NCBI GenBank assembly: GCA_949130485.1
Contig: OX422183.1
Coordinates: forward strand, 11,568,543 to 11,632,542
Source: Agelas oroides
Lineage: Eukaryota; Porifera; Demospongiae; Agelasida; Agelasidae
Length of the DNA stretch: 64,000 nucleotides
Reading direction: 5' to 3'
Part shown: positions 12,321 to 23,161 of the stretch, in pieces
Layout of the letters: every line of letters starts with the position of its first letter
Position numbering within the stretch: position 1 is the first letter of the stretch
Notes under the pieces: model-generated
What the model saw: only the letters and a program-made list of their open reading frames with translations
Told to the model about the DNA's origin: nothing
Database searches by the model: none
Position numbers and translations under genes: made by a program

Positions 12321-14302
12321 CAGTTAGCTTTTTTGGCTAAGACGGATACCAATCTATAAAATTACTTCAAATCTTGGTTTTATCATCATGAGCATGACTT
12401 AGAAGAAGCGTCAGGTACACTTACCTGTGGAGCGTTCATATATGTATACCCCCGATATATGGCAAAATGGGTACATTTTATGGTATTCTGTTACCTTTAT
12501 TTGGCTCAGACGGATACGAATCCTTTAACTAACTCAAAACCTTAGTTTTAGCATCCCTTTCCACCTCTACATTCATGATCATAACTTAGAAGCGTCCGGT
12601 ACACTTACCTGTGGGGTGTTCATGTAGGTACCCCTGATATGGCCAAATGGGTACATTTTATGGTATTCGGTTACCTTTATTTGGCTAAGACGGATACCAA
12701 TCCATCAAATTACTACAAATCTTGGTTTTAGCATTCCTTTCAACCTCTACATTCATGATCATGACTTAGAAGAAGCGTCAGGTACTATTACCTGTGGGGC
12801 GTTCATGTATACGTACCCCTGATATGACCTATTAAGTGCATTTTATGGTATTCGGTTACCTTTATTGGCTAAGACGGATACCAATCCATGAAATTACTTC
12901 AAATCTTGGTTTTATCATCCCTTTCCACCTCTACATTCATGATCATGACTTACAAGAAGCGTCCAGTACACTTACCTGTGGGGCGTTCGTGTACGTACCC
13001 CTAATATGGGCTATTGGGTGCATTTTATGGTATTCGGTTACCTTTATTTGGCTAAGACGGAAACCAATCCATCAAATTACTACAAATCTTGGTTTTATCA
13101 TCCCTTTCCACCTCTACATTCATGATCATGACTTAGACGAAGCGTCCGGTACACTTACCTGTGGGGCGTTCATGTACGTACCACTGATATGGCTAAATGG
13201 GTCCATTTTATAAGTATTCGGTTACCTTTATTTGGCTAAAACAGATACCAATCCATCAAATTCTTTCAAATCTTGGTTTTAGCATTCCTTTCAACCTCTA
13301 CATTCATGATCATGACTTAGAAGAAGCGTCAGGTACTATTACCTGTGGGGCGTTCATGTACGTACCCCTGATATGACCTATTAGGTGCATTTTATGGTAT
13401 TCGGTTACCTTTATTTGGCTAAGACGGAAACCAATCCATCAAATTACTACAAATCTTGGTTTTATCATCCCTTTCCACCTCTACATTCATGATCATGACT
13501 TAGACGAAGCGTCCGGTACACTTACCTGTGGGGCGTTCATGTACGTACCCCTGATATGGCTAAATGGGTCCATTTTATAAGTATTCGGTTACCTTTATTT
13601 GGCTAAAACGGATACCAATCCATCAAATTCCTTCAAATCTTGGTTTTAGCATTCCTTTCAACCTCTACATTCATGATCATGACTTAGAAGAAGCGTCAGG
13701 TACTATTACCTGTGGGGTGTTCGTGTACGTACCCCTGATATGACCTATTAGGTGCATTTTATGGTATTCGGTTACCTTTATTGGCTAAGACGGATACCAA
13801 TCCATCAAATTACTTCAAATCTTGGTTTTATCATTCCTTTCCACCTCTACATTCATGATCATGACTTAGAAGAAGCGTCCGGTACACTCACCTGTGGGGC
13901 GTTCATGTACGTACCCCTGATATGACCTATTAGGTGCATTTTATGGTGTTCGGTTACTTTTATTTGGCTTAGACAGATTACTCTCAACTAACTCACAATC
14001 TTGGTTTTAGGATCCCTTTCCACCTCTGCATTGATGATCAAGATTTAAAAGAAGCGTTTGTTGCACTTAATTACCTGTGGGGCAAGCATGTAAATACCCC
14101 CGATATGGGCAAATGGGTTTTTTTTAATGGTATTCAGTTACCTTTATCTGAGTCGGACGCATACTAATCCGTCGACTAACTCAAAATCTTGGTCTTGACC
14201 ACTTCTACGTTTATGATCAAGATTTAGAACAAGCATTCCGTTCAGTTACCTGTGGGGCAAACACGTATGTACCCCCGATATCGATATGGAGAAATATAGT
14301 GT
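12321..14302. repeat. ~183-bp satellite, about 11 units
   Basis: Starts of the cggttaccttta word fall at 12489, 12668, 12853, 13035, 13219, 13402, 13586, 13769, 13951 and 14135, giving units of about 182-185 bases, with shorter diverged units at both edges. Unit variants alternate, and the dimer at about 13025-13390 is almost identical to 13393-13757, showing a recent 367-bp duplication. Frames such as 12836-13213 reflect the repeat. Confidence 0.95.
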
Positions 14303-14304
14303 TC

Positions 14305-14817
14305 GGTCACTTTTGTCTTCATATCTGTTAACTTTGGTTTTCATATCGGTTAACTGGTGTCTTCATATCTGTTAACTGGTGTCTTCATATCTGTTAACTG
14401 GTGTCTTCATATCTGTTAACTTTTGTCTTCATATCTGTTAACTTTTGTCTTCATATCTGTTAACTTGTGTCTTCATATCTGTTAACTGGTGTCTTCATAT
14501 CTGTTAACTGGTGTCTTCATATCTGTTAACTGGTGTCTTCATATCTGTTAACTTTTGTCTTCATATCTGTTAACTTTTGTCTTCATATGTGTTAACTTTT
14601 GTCTTCATATGTGTTAACTTTTGTCTTCATATCTGTTAACTGGTGTCTTCATATCTGTTAACTTTTGTCTTCATATCTGTTAACTTTTGTCTTCATATCT
14701 GTTAACTTTTGTCTTCACATCTGTTAACTGGTGTCTTCATATCTGTTAACTTGTGTCTTCATATCTGTTAACTGGTGTCTTCATATCTGTTAACTTGTGT
14801 CTTCATATCTGTTAACT
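14305..14817. repeat. 22-bp tandem repeat (gtcttcatatctgttaac), ~23 copies
   Basis: The 22-base unit varies mainly at two or three bases (tttt, tggt or ttgt before gtcttcat). It starts where the 183-bp array ends. Confidence 0.95.
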
Positions 14818-14929
14818 TCAAGTAGAACCCTAGCTCTTCAAGCACTGCAAATAGAAGCAGAAAATAAGTATCAGATAGGTATAGATGAAGTGAATACCAT
14901 GCTGAGCTATAGTGTATCATATCGTAGGT

Positions 14930-15425
14930 GTGCCTTGAACACCTATGACCACTGGTATTGAGAAGATGCTGAAGTGTGCACTAAACACTTTGTAAATGGT
15001 GGTGTAAGCACACCTGCATCATGAAGTGTGCACTAAACACTTTGTAGATGGTGTTGAAAGCACACCTGCACTGTTAAGTGTGCTACAGACACTCTCTACA
15101 GGGTGGTGTAAGCACACCTGCATCATAAAGTGTGCACTGGCCACTTTCTGTACAGTGGTCAATGCACACCTGCATTAGTAAGTGTGCTAGAGCCACTTCA
15201 TGGAAGTGGCTGGTGCACGCCTGGATTAGAAAGTGTGCTTGAGCCACTTCATGAATGGTGGTTGGTGCACACCTGATTGTAACTGGTGTGCTGTGTTTCT
15301 TCAAGTTGGTGTGCAAGGTACACCAAGTGGTGTGCTGTGCACACAAACCGTGAAAACACTGCCAGGTGTGCTAAGAATTTGGTGTGCACCAGCCACTTAT
15401 AAGTGTGTTCTGCCCACTTCATTTC
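14930..15425. repeat. right subterminal repeat block
   Basis: GCACACCTGCAT and AAGTGTGC words repeat with 50-60 base spacing up to the right terminus at 15433. Short frames on both strands here are repeat by-products. Confidence 0.7.
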
Positions 15426-15715
15426 TAAGAGTGTATGAATTGTGCAATTAACTTGCAAGGCTGAAGTCAGAGTGTTTTTACCTCTACAGACCTGTTCATT
15501 CTCCGTAAAGACCATGAGTCCAGTAGTCCATTCCAGTAGTCCAGTCCAGTGAATAGTGACGGCCAATCTGAAATTTGTCTCTTCATCAAATTTTAAGTTG
15601 GTATAAAATAAAAATTGTTGTGATGCAAGGCAAAAAGACTGATGGGTTTCAACACAGTATTATGTATGGCTATATAAATTTATGGAACATTTCTGCATAT
15701 GTTTAGATATTTCAG

Positions 15716-15764
15716 TGTCCTATGGAACTCGACCTAGTACAGCAGCAGAAACAGATGAATTTAT
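15716..15764 (+). CDS. short juxtamembrane exon of the receptor gene
   Basis: The acceptor tagatatttcag and donor GTAAGT (15765) frame a 49-base exon reading SYGTRPSTAAETDEF between split codons. It accepts one base from the transmembrane exon and passes two bases to the exon at 16616. Skipping it puts a stop early in the next exon, so phase logic supports it. Confidence 0.6.
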
Positions 15765-16615
15765 GTAAGTAGCAGAGTAGCAGCAAGCATGTTTATAATT
15801 GGGGAAAGTGAGGATTCGGTTTGGAGCTGTATGCTAACTAGAGTGTTGGTAGCATCTCTCTGACTCACACTCTACGCTCGTCCCTACCCCCCTCCCCTCC
15901 CCCTTCCCCCAACTCAATTGTTAACTTTAGCCGTGCAAGTCACATGTATTCTAAGTCTTGGGATTGGTTCATCATGGCTACTATATGCGGCACACGTATG
16001 CGAATAATTTCTGACGACTGTCACCGGGCTAGCGCTAGGATTGTTTGTGTTGCATGACTCCTTTCCACAGCTGACAGCAAGACTGAGAGGCTGCGCTCAC
16101 TACTGACAGTGTCTAACAGTCATTACTGTATCGCTTGTACATACTTTATCCAGCCGTTGTTGATGTCCATGGGCTTTCCAAAGAAATAAACGCCACTCTC
16201 GAATAGTAGCCGCACAAAAACTTGCAGCGGAAAAAATAGTAGCCGTGGCATCTGATCAAAGAAATATGGTATATATCATTACAATCGCAAGTAGGATACA
16301 TTTAACACATCCCTATATATGCAATCCCTAAGTCTTTCACCTCCAAATGTTTCCTTCTAGATAAGACCTTGCTTAGGAAAATGTCTGACTGAGTTTGCTA
16401 GACAAAATACAACAAACAAACAAACAACTGAAATTGTTGGCTTGTAGTGGTACAACACAACAACATAAAGTCTCACAATGCACTGTTCAGCTCCTGGTTT
16501 TGTTGACTATTAGATCCCAGTGTATTGGAAAAGCAATCATGAAATTTTACACAAAATAGCCAAAGTAAAATATTCAAGTGTGCATGCATGCATGCTAAAC
16601 TCTCTCTATGTGCAG

Positions 16616-16917
16616 GCTTCAGAGTCCACCTCTTGGTAAATCAGTGAAGAGCAATGATTATCAAGAGCAGCAGCGTGAAGATCCTCCTTCACCATACTAC
16701 AACTGCCTCAGCAAGTACCAGAATGGCCTACAGGAACAGCCAAAGCAGGATTATGGAGTTGACGTTCCAGATACTGGTGTGAAGTACTTCCAGCACAACC
16801 CTCGGCCTGTTCCCAACCTAGCCTACAATGACCACATCCCTACTAACCTGGGTCAGCCAAGTCCGAAGAGTCCCCACCAAACCTCCTTGCCTCGCAGCCT
16901 TACTGACTATCAGCAAG
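16616..16917 (+). CDS. cytoplasmic tail exon rich in Tyr and Pro
   Basis: The acceptor ctatgtgcag and donor GTAAAT (16918) bound a 302-base open exon. It reads LQSPPLGKSVKSNDYQEQQ and goes on with SPYYNC, KYQNG, DYGVD, KYFQHN, AYNDH and DYQQ. Repeated tyrosines in a Pro/Ser/Gln-rich, disordered context suggest a phosphotyrosine signalling tail; no kinase domain is seen. It leaves after one base, matching the exon at 20997. Confidence 0.7.
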
Positions 16918-17331
16918 GTAAATGTTAGGGAAGGGGCATGGTAATGTGCATGTAAGTGTACCAAGGGCAGAGAAACAGACCTAGCACCGAAGGAGCTCAG
17001 CTAGGCCTATAGTATACCATTTCAACTTGCAGCACAGACTTGGCCATTGGCTGAGCAGGATCGTCACTCAAATCTGTAATCAATCGTTCAATATACCCCA
17101 GTGTACATGAAGTATAGACTCAAAAATTTGGGTCCACTGGAATAACATCTTCATGCCTGGCCTGGCTTGTGGACTTTTGTCTGCAATCACTACACTAAAC
17201 GAAATATTTTAGTGGGACTATAGTGGCTGTTTTAGCCTGAAAGTGGCCTCGAAGCAATCTCAGAGTAGCTAATTTCTCTGAGGGAGCACACCCCGGACCC
17301 CCTATATTCCTGCCAGGTTTGGTTGTATCTA

Positions 17332-18584
17332 ATCACTGGACTGGATTGTGGACTGGATTGCTAGACTGGACTGATGGACGGGATTATTATTTGCTCATGT
17401 CACATGACTTCCATCCAATGAAATGTTGTATATTTGGTTACAGTAACTGCATTATTATAAGCTGCACTTCATCTTCTCACTGCATGCCAGGGTATGTACG
17501 AGTGCACAATGCACAAGCTACATGGATGGATGTGTACCATGAGTTCATGGTCTACATGCAGTGAGCTCAAAGCACCCTCTGATTATGGCGAGTATGCAAA
17601 GAGCATCAAAAGTAATGACAAAGGCCTTTTCACTACAAAATGTACTGTGCCAAGGCAGGGCCGGCGGCAATGGTACGGCCAGTACGGCCATGACCGTACC
17701 GGTTTTTGAGGGAGAAAAAATGATGTCGCTTGGATTCTAACTCACGTGAGCGTTATGGAATAGCCTCTCACAGCGGTTTGTCGTAGCTTGGGACGTCTAA
17801 ATAATTATGACGAGGCCTTCTTTGGACGTTTTCGAGTCTTCAAGCATCCAAAGTAGCGACCCGAGGATTAAGGCTTTCTCAATTTTCTATGGCGATATTT
17901 GAGCGCGAGACGAAATTGGGGCAGGGCTAATATGCGTGCATTTTAGCCAGCACGGTTCAATCACTTCATGATCACTGGCTGCAGAAACTACAAGTGGGCA
18001 GATTGTAGTAGCATTTTTGTCTCAGAAGCAATCTCAGAGTACCTAATTTAAAAAATTTCCCTGGGGAGCATGCCCCCAGACTCCCCTAGCTTCTTCACAC
18101 TTATGGCATACCCTCATCCGTCACCAATGGCCGTACCAGTTTAAAATAGCTGGCTCTGGCCCTGCAAGGAGAACACTGGTGTAAAATACCATGCTGGTTA
18201 GTGGTTACCCAGGCTATTATTACCCATAGTCTTGTTGAATGTAGCCATGTAAAAGCTATGCTTGGTCAGCGAGAGGCCTTGCATAGAATAGACTACAGTG
18301 CTAATTGGCCTACCAAGCAGTTCCATCTGCTTAGTTACCTTTCAAGGTCTCTTAGGCACAAAACTCCCACAGTTGTATGCATGCTGTGTCCTTTGTTTCA
18401 CGGCAATCCATTAGCCACAAAGCATCAAACATGTGACACGATTCAGCACATCTGATTGGGGAGGTCATGCGGTACACACAAGTTCAAAGGTCAGTCTAGT
18501 AATCCAGTCCATCAGTCCAGTCCAGTGATCCAGTCCACAGTGATCCAGTCCACAATGATCCAGTCCACAATCCAGTCCAGCGAT
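17332..18584. mobile_element. CACTGGACTGGA-arm element, nested hAT inside
   Basis: The left arm ATCACTGGACTGGATTGTGG and the right arm (18498-18584, reverse complement) share the tandem 9-mer TGGACTGGA. The arms resemble those of the outer element at 6639-15560. The hAT MITE 17656-18164 lies inside. Confidence 0.5.
17656..18164. mobile_element. hAT MITE, CAGGGCC ends, 5-bp duplication
   Basis: CAGGGCCGG at the left and its complement at the right are flanked by perfect caagg copies (17651-17655, 18165-18169). The left end contains ggtacggccagtacggcc, shared with the element at 33.3-34.3 kb. The segment ggggagcatgcccccaga near 18062 also occurs near 34160 and, in a similar form, near 57272. 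Confidence 0.7.
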
Positions 18585-18765
18585 TCACATTACTCAGCCC
18601 CTCCCCCCATCCAATCTGAAGTATTTTTCTTCACCACTGATTTGGAACTGAATTTGCTCCTCTCAGGTGCAAGTGCCTTTATAGTAGGGTTGGGAATCAG
18701 TAGTTATCTTTATCAGTCTCCACTAACTGATGATAATCAATATACTAGTGAGATGATTATCATCA

Positions 18766-19358
18766 TGGGGCGAGCCTGAGCAAGCAGCAAACTGCTGATT
18801 TACTACTTTGTCATGGAACACAGCAGTATGTGTCACTGTTGACTGCTTAAGCCAAATTTAGTAACGCAGAAGTAACTAGTAAGTCCTCACTAAGTATATA
18901 TCACATATGCCAGCCATTTCTCCAGCCAGGGCAGCTAACGTGGCTACACATGCATGGACTAAGCTTTACACCGGAATCATGAGCTAAATTTCTGGCGTTT
19001 ATGAGTACCATTTATGCCATGGCCCTACCTGAAGCGACCCCGGCAGTCAACTACTGTCCATATTTTTGTACCGCCTGTGAGCGGCCTGCCGTCGTAGGTA
19101 CAAGGACAAATCAGAATTAAGTTGCCACGCGTGCTTTAACTTCAGTCGTCTTCGCTCAGGGTCGCCGACGCTGCACTCTGACAGTCAGGCCTCCACTGGC
19201 CTTCACATGCTTCACAATATCGATCTTCGTGAAATATTTGAATGCGCTCATTTAAAATTTACGGTAAGTGGTCGGACCAAGCAAGCAAGCAAGCAAACAT
19301 ACACACGCACGTGCGCAATGCAGTCACGCTAGTGTGGGGCTCGCTCAGGCTCGCCCCA
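18766..19358. mobile_element. TGGGGCGAGCCTGAGC MITE, copy 1
   Basis: TIRs TGGGGCGAGCCTGAGC and complement. The interior has a donor-like ggtaagtggtcgg followed by aagcaagcaagca, conserved in all three copies. No coding capacity recognised. Confidence 0.8.
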
Positions 19359-19390
19359 ATCAGTTTAACTAGAAAGATGCTGAATCATCC

Positions 19391-19935
19391 TGGGGCGAGC
19401 CTGAGCGAGTAGCAAATTGCATTTGAAATGCCCACACAGACATGCAGCGGCTATTCGTCCAGCCGGACTACTACAGCTACACTGGCATGGCCTAAGCTTC
19501 ACAGTCAAACCATAAGCTAGCAGGGGGATCCCTACTATGTATGAGCGGTCATGCGTGTACCTGAAGCCAGTGTACATCCTGCTGCCAGTGTACATCCTGC
19601 TGCCTGTCACTCGTAGCATGCCTTGCCACGCGATCGTCAGACTCACCACAGTTCAGAAAGTAAGTTGCCGTACATGCTGCCAACGCATTCAACTTGAATC
19701 GTCTTCGCTCTCACTCTCTTTCACGCCGACCCTGCAGTCTGGCAGTAGCCCTTCACATTCGTTCTCACGGCTCTGAAGTACACGTCGGCGTGGACATCGT
19801 GAAATATTGAAATATTGAATGCGCTCATTTGGAATTTACGGTAAGTGGTCGGTCCAAGCAAGCAAGCAAGCATAGATACACACACACGTGCTCAACGCAG
19901 TCACGCTAGTGTGGGGCTCGCTCAGGCTCGCCCCA
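19391..19935. mobile_element. TGGGGCGAGCCTGAGC MITE, copy 2
   Basis: Same orientation and same ends as copy 1, beginning only 32 bases after it. The interior differs by small indels, including a duplicated tacatcctgctgcc word. Confidence 0.8.
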
Positions 19936-20033
19936 ATAAGGTGAACAGGAAGGACTTCCCACAAAATTGTTTTTCAAAGACCAAAAATTAGATAAATATG
20001 TACAAGCATGGTACTAGAAAATGTAGAACATTG

Positions 20034-20826
20034 TGGGGGCGAGCCTGAGCAAGCTGATACAGGATATTATGTCACTGATGAGTGATGTAATACATCAAGT
20101 CAATTATCCTCCTATACATGCACATCCATTTACCATTCACAGGGGGCTTTAAAATGGTTTTTGATTTGCTTTAAATGACGTATTAACTTTTCATGGCACA
20201 CAGCAGGAGTTGTCACTGTCTACTGTTACATGAGCGTAATAAGCCAAACCTGATGACGCATATGCCAACAAGATGCAGCAATTTCTCCATCCTGGGCTAC
20301 ACATGCATGGACCAAGCTTTATACTGAAATCATGAGCTGGATTTCATGGCGTTCATGAGTGCCGTTTTAATATGCGTGGCCCTGACCTGAAACCGACCTG
20401 CCAGGGCTGCTAACGTGGCTACACATGCACTAAACTACTGGTTTCTGAGTAGTCAACAATTAAATTGCGGCCTGCCGTCGTCGGTAGAAGCACAAACCAG
20501 TGCCACGCGTGCTTCAACTTCAGTCGTCTTCGCACTAAACTACTGGTTTCTGAGTAGTCAACAATTAAATTGCGGCCTGCCGTCGTCGGTAGAAGCACAA
20601 ACCAGTGCCACGCGTGCTTCAACTTCAGTCGTCTTCGCTCCGGGTCCATGACGCTGCACTCTGACAGTAGCCCTCCACTGGCCTTCACATGCTTTTCGAT
20701 ATCGCGATATCGATCTTTGTGAAATATTTGAATGCGCTCATTTAAAATTTCCGGTAAGTGGTCGGTCCAAGCAAGCATATACGCATAGATACACACACGC
20801 GTGCGCAATGCAGTCACGCTAGTGTG
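20034..20826. mobile_element. TGGGGCGAGCCTGAGC MITE, copy 3, right end lost
   Basis: The left end is intact and homology stops at cacgctagtgtg, just before the expected right TIR. It contains a perfect or near-perfect ~104-bp tandem duplication (20429-20532 and 20533-20636), which creates the mirror-image open frames on both strands here. Confidence 0.75.
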
Positions 20827-20996
20827 CATGATAGTCTGGCCTGCAAAACTATCTTGCAAACCAGATACATTCTGTTCTCCAGCATTGATCGCTTCCAGTT
20901 TATGTCTCACAGCCAATACTAGAAGAGATTGATGCTGTTGAATGGAATGATTCTCGATTGTGAGACTAACATGGCATTTACTTTCTTACCTGTCAG

Positions 20997-21062
20997 GCTC
21001 ACAATTGAAAAAGCAAACAGTTCATGAATGTGATTTAGCAGACACTGATTCACATAATTATG
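20997..21062 (+). CDS. receptor tail exon
   Basis: A strong acceptor (tttcttacctgtcag) and donor GTAAAG (21063) frame SQLKKQTVHECDLADTDSHN. It receives one base from 16917 and passes one base to 21192, so phase holds throughout. Confidence 0.55.
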
Positions 21063-21191
21063 GTAAAGGGATTTTAACTCACCATCCCTCCAGTCAAAAG
21101 CTGAATTCTGAGGAATGAAACTATAAGACTTTGTTTTAACAAGAAGAAAACAATGAGAAAAGTTTGGGAAGCTGATTATACTATTACACAG

Positions 21192-21304
21192 AATATGAAA
21201 ACCATGAGCTCAGTGATGTGAAATTAGCACCTCCAAGAAGCCTTTCTCAAGGCAAATTAAAAGGTGGTGTCGTTGTTGCACAGAGGTTGTACTCTTGGAT
21301 TTGA
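21192..21304 (+). CDS. receptor terminal exon
   Basis: The acceptor ctattacacag is followed by YENHELSDVKLAPPRSLSQG and a short hydrophobic end to TGA at 21302. Joined to the previous exon it yields NYEYENHEL, a paired-tyrosine motif near the C-terminus like those bound by SH2 domains. An alternative donor (GTGGTG at 21264) cannot be excluded. Confidence 0.5.
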
Positions 21305-22000
21305 TGCTTCAGACACATGAGAAAGTTACTTTAAAAAGCTCCTGAAATTCTGCGTAATTATATTGATGGAACTTTTGATGACAGTTGCTGTATAAAAGTA
21401 CATGTATTGGCAGCATTGTGAGTGAAAATGTGTTAGATTAAGAAGATAAACTTCAGCAGCTACACTCATGCATTGCCAAGCAAAAGCCATCTAGCCTGAT
21501 TTCCAGCACCAAATTACAACAGCAGTATCTACACGCTCATACATCCTATGCAGTAGAAAGACCCTACAACAGTCACCTATACAGTGAGATATATAAATGA
21601 CACACTTGCTCTTGTAAGACACCGTGCAATCCCATCCTTCTCAAACTGTACCATCCTGGGAAGATGTCATATATAAGTGTTCAAAGTATAAGAAAAATAC
21701 TTCCATGTACTTTGAATGTCATACGCTTTGCACAAAATGTTTGCTCTGGATGTATGCAATGTGATGTAAAATTGCTTGATGATATTTTGAAACAAGTAAA
21801 TAAGCACGTAGGTCTAGATATACATGTAGTTGACTTCTGCTACCTATAGGGTCATAGCTAATTGCTCTTGACAGTGCCCCCCGGAAATCAATTATTGATG
21901 ACTCAGTCCGGTTACAAGACCGCGCTATTTCGAGTTGATTCAAGATCCTGGCGATCATATCCTGCAGGTGGAATATTACTAGCAGGTCAGTGATAACACT
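21305..22000. other. no gene seen
   Basis: Probable 3' flank of the receptor gene. Short frames only; no element ends recognised. Confidence 0.35.
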
Positions 22001-22029
22001 TAGCTGTTAGTATATACAGTCGGTGTCAA

Positions 22030-22240
22030 TGGCACTTTTGCTACCGCACACTTTTGTGTTTAACTGTCTTTCGCGTTGCTTTTGGGCAACTGTATGAGTC
22101 TTTCTGATCATAAAAGACCTGAAAGGGGAAGGCTGGGTGCATAAGCTTTTAGCGTATCTGTAGTCAAGTTTATGGCTTTTGCGCAGTATTGCATAAGTCC
22201 GCGCCATCCCTACATAGAGAGTCTACCGACTCTCTGATGT
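22030..22240 (+). repeat. truncated copy of the first-exon repeat unit (3' half)
   Basis: From cacttttgctaccgcacac to ccctacatagagagtctacc it is about 80% like 29372-29600 and, inverted, like 46515-46730. This copy lacks the exon-bearing 5' half. Confidence 0.7.
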
Positions 22241-22291
22241 TTTTTTTTGTATGTACCAAGCCTCCTATATGTATGGGTCCATCTTATGTAT

Positions 22292-22776
22292 TACCGTCAT
22301 TATTCGAATAGAACGGTAGATCCAATCTAGCGTAAGAAATTCAATTTTTGCAATTTTTGCTAATCTGGACGGCAGCTGCACTCGAGTCAATCCAATTTAG
22401 CGGAAGAGCCGGCTAGCACGTAGTAGTAAACACCACGAAGCGTTCTTCAAAACAGCGAAGTCACGGGCAGAATGAGTCTGTTTAGTGCATCAGGAAGCGT
22501 TCTTATCAAAACGCGATGCTCAGACGATCGAATTTCCCGGAGCCTATACACTTCTGGGAAAGCCTATGGTAATTTAGTACTGCAAGCAACACTACCTGGG
22601 GCGAAGAAGCCTCCGTGCGTGGCTAGTGCTTTTCTTGGAAAATGTGCTTCCATTACAGCGGTAGATCTAATCCAGCGGAAGAAATTAGGTTCCTGGAAGT
22701 TTTTTGAATCTAATCTAGCGGAAGCCAGATTTGAAATTATTTAATTTCCTACCGTTCTATTCGAATAATGACGGTA
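22292..22776 (+). mobile_element. 485-bp TIR element with GCGGAAG subterminal repeats
   Basis: Perfect 27-base termini start TACCGTCATTATTCGAATAG. If the outer TA is the duplicated target, the element proper starts CCGTC. Four copies of a ~19-base word of the form TCYAATCYAGCGGAAG lie just inside the ends (near 22322, 22391, 22664 and 22713). The centre holds a frame starting ATG 22472 (MSLFSASGSVLIKTRCSDD), possibly a captured N-terminus, but I do not recognise it. Confidence 0.75.
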
Positions 22777-23108
22777 CTCCACCCATTCTACATGAGATGG
22801 TCCCTATATATAAAAATTATAGTGTCATACATACTATTATGGGTCCATCTTATGTACACCAATTATTGTGGGGTCTTACTCCTGTACGTAAGATTGTCCC
22901 TATATATAAAACAAGACTTTAAAAACATTAAAAATGTAAATAGATGTAGGGATGGCATGCCAAAAAGTAGGCAAACAAGGTAAGGATAACGCATGAAAGC
23001 AAAGGTCAACATACTGGCAAAGCCCCATCTTTTTCACACTACAGTTAGACAGTGCATGGGGGGCTTCCTAAAACGTATCACAAGTTTATTACTGGCAGTT
23101 CATGGCTG

Positions 23109-23161
23109 TAGCCTCGTTCTCAGGCCACTTCCTCCTCCCACGTGGCCTGGTAATGAGGCTA
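23109..23161. repeat. TAGCCTCGT palindromic MITE
   Basis: 53-base hairpin TAGCCTCGTTCTCAGGCCAC...complement. Its core (cctcctcccacgtggcctgg) equals the arm of the RecQ-carrying element at 37604-38247. Confidence 0.7.

Larger units (their letters stand above)
7399..15433. mobile_element. 8-kb TIR element with large subterminal repeat blocks
   Basis: The termini CACTCTTAGAAATAAAGTG (7399) and its reverse complement with one mismatch (to 15433) face inward and are flanked by TA on both sides (7397-7398, 15434-15435). Next to the left end, about 400 bases are packed with GCACACC/GGTGTGC words. Next to the right end, about 500 bases repeat GCACACCTGCAT...AAGTGTGC every 50-60 bases. CACT ends plus dense subterminal repeats recall CACTA-type transposons, but I see no transposase inside, so the superfamily is inference. 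The interior holds three degenerate ~400-bp repeats, an hAT remnant, AGTCTGGAC MITEs and two satellites. Confidence 0.6.
6639..15560. mobile_element. outer inverted repeat enclosing the 8-kb element
   Basis: The sequence at 6639-6745 (GTCACTATTCAATGGACTGG onward) matches the reverse complement of 15436-15560 with minor changes, through ctctgactttagccttgcaag. The inner 8-kb element starts immediately inside the right arm. The GGACTGGACT-type 9-mer in the arms also appears at 17332 and 18584. Most simply, a TIR element that was later invaded by the CACTCTTAG element. Confidence 0.6.
6362..15715 (+). other. 9.35-kb intron of the receptor gene, filled by transposons
   Basis: Bounded by GTGAGT at 6362 and tttcag at 15710-15715. 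It contains the outer inverted arms (6639-15560), the 8-kb element (7399-15433), an hAT remnant, nested AGTCTGGAC elements and two satellites. I found no extra exon that is needed to keep phase. Confidence 0.6.

Noticed and set aside
12836-13213. 125-codon frame with internal repeats
   Set aside because: Encoded by two satellite units; other units carry stops in this frame.
13025-14817. Possible CRISPR-like array
   Set aside because: Repeats are directly adjacent with no unique spacers; these are satellites in an animal genome.
20415-20916. Mirror-image frames with a perfect internal duplication
   Set aside because: Result of the 104-bp tandem duplication inside a non-coding MITE.
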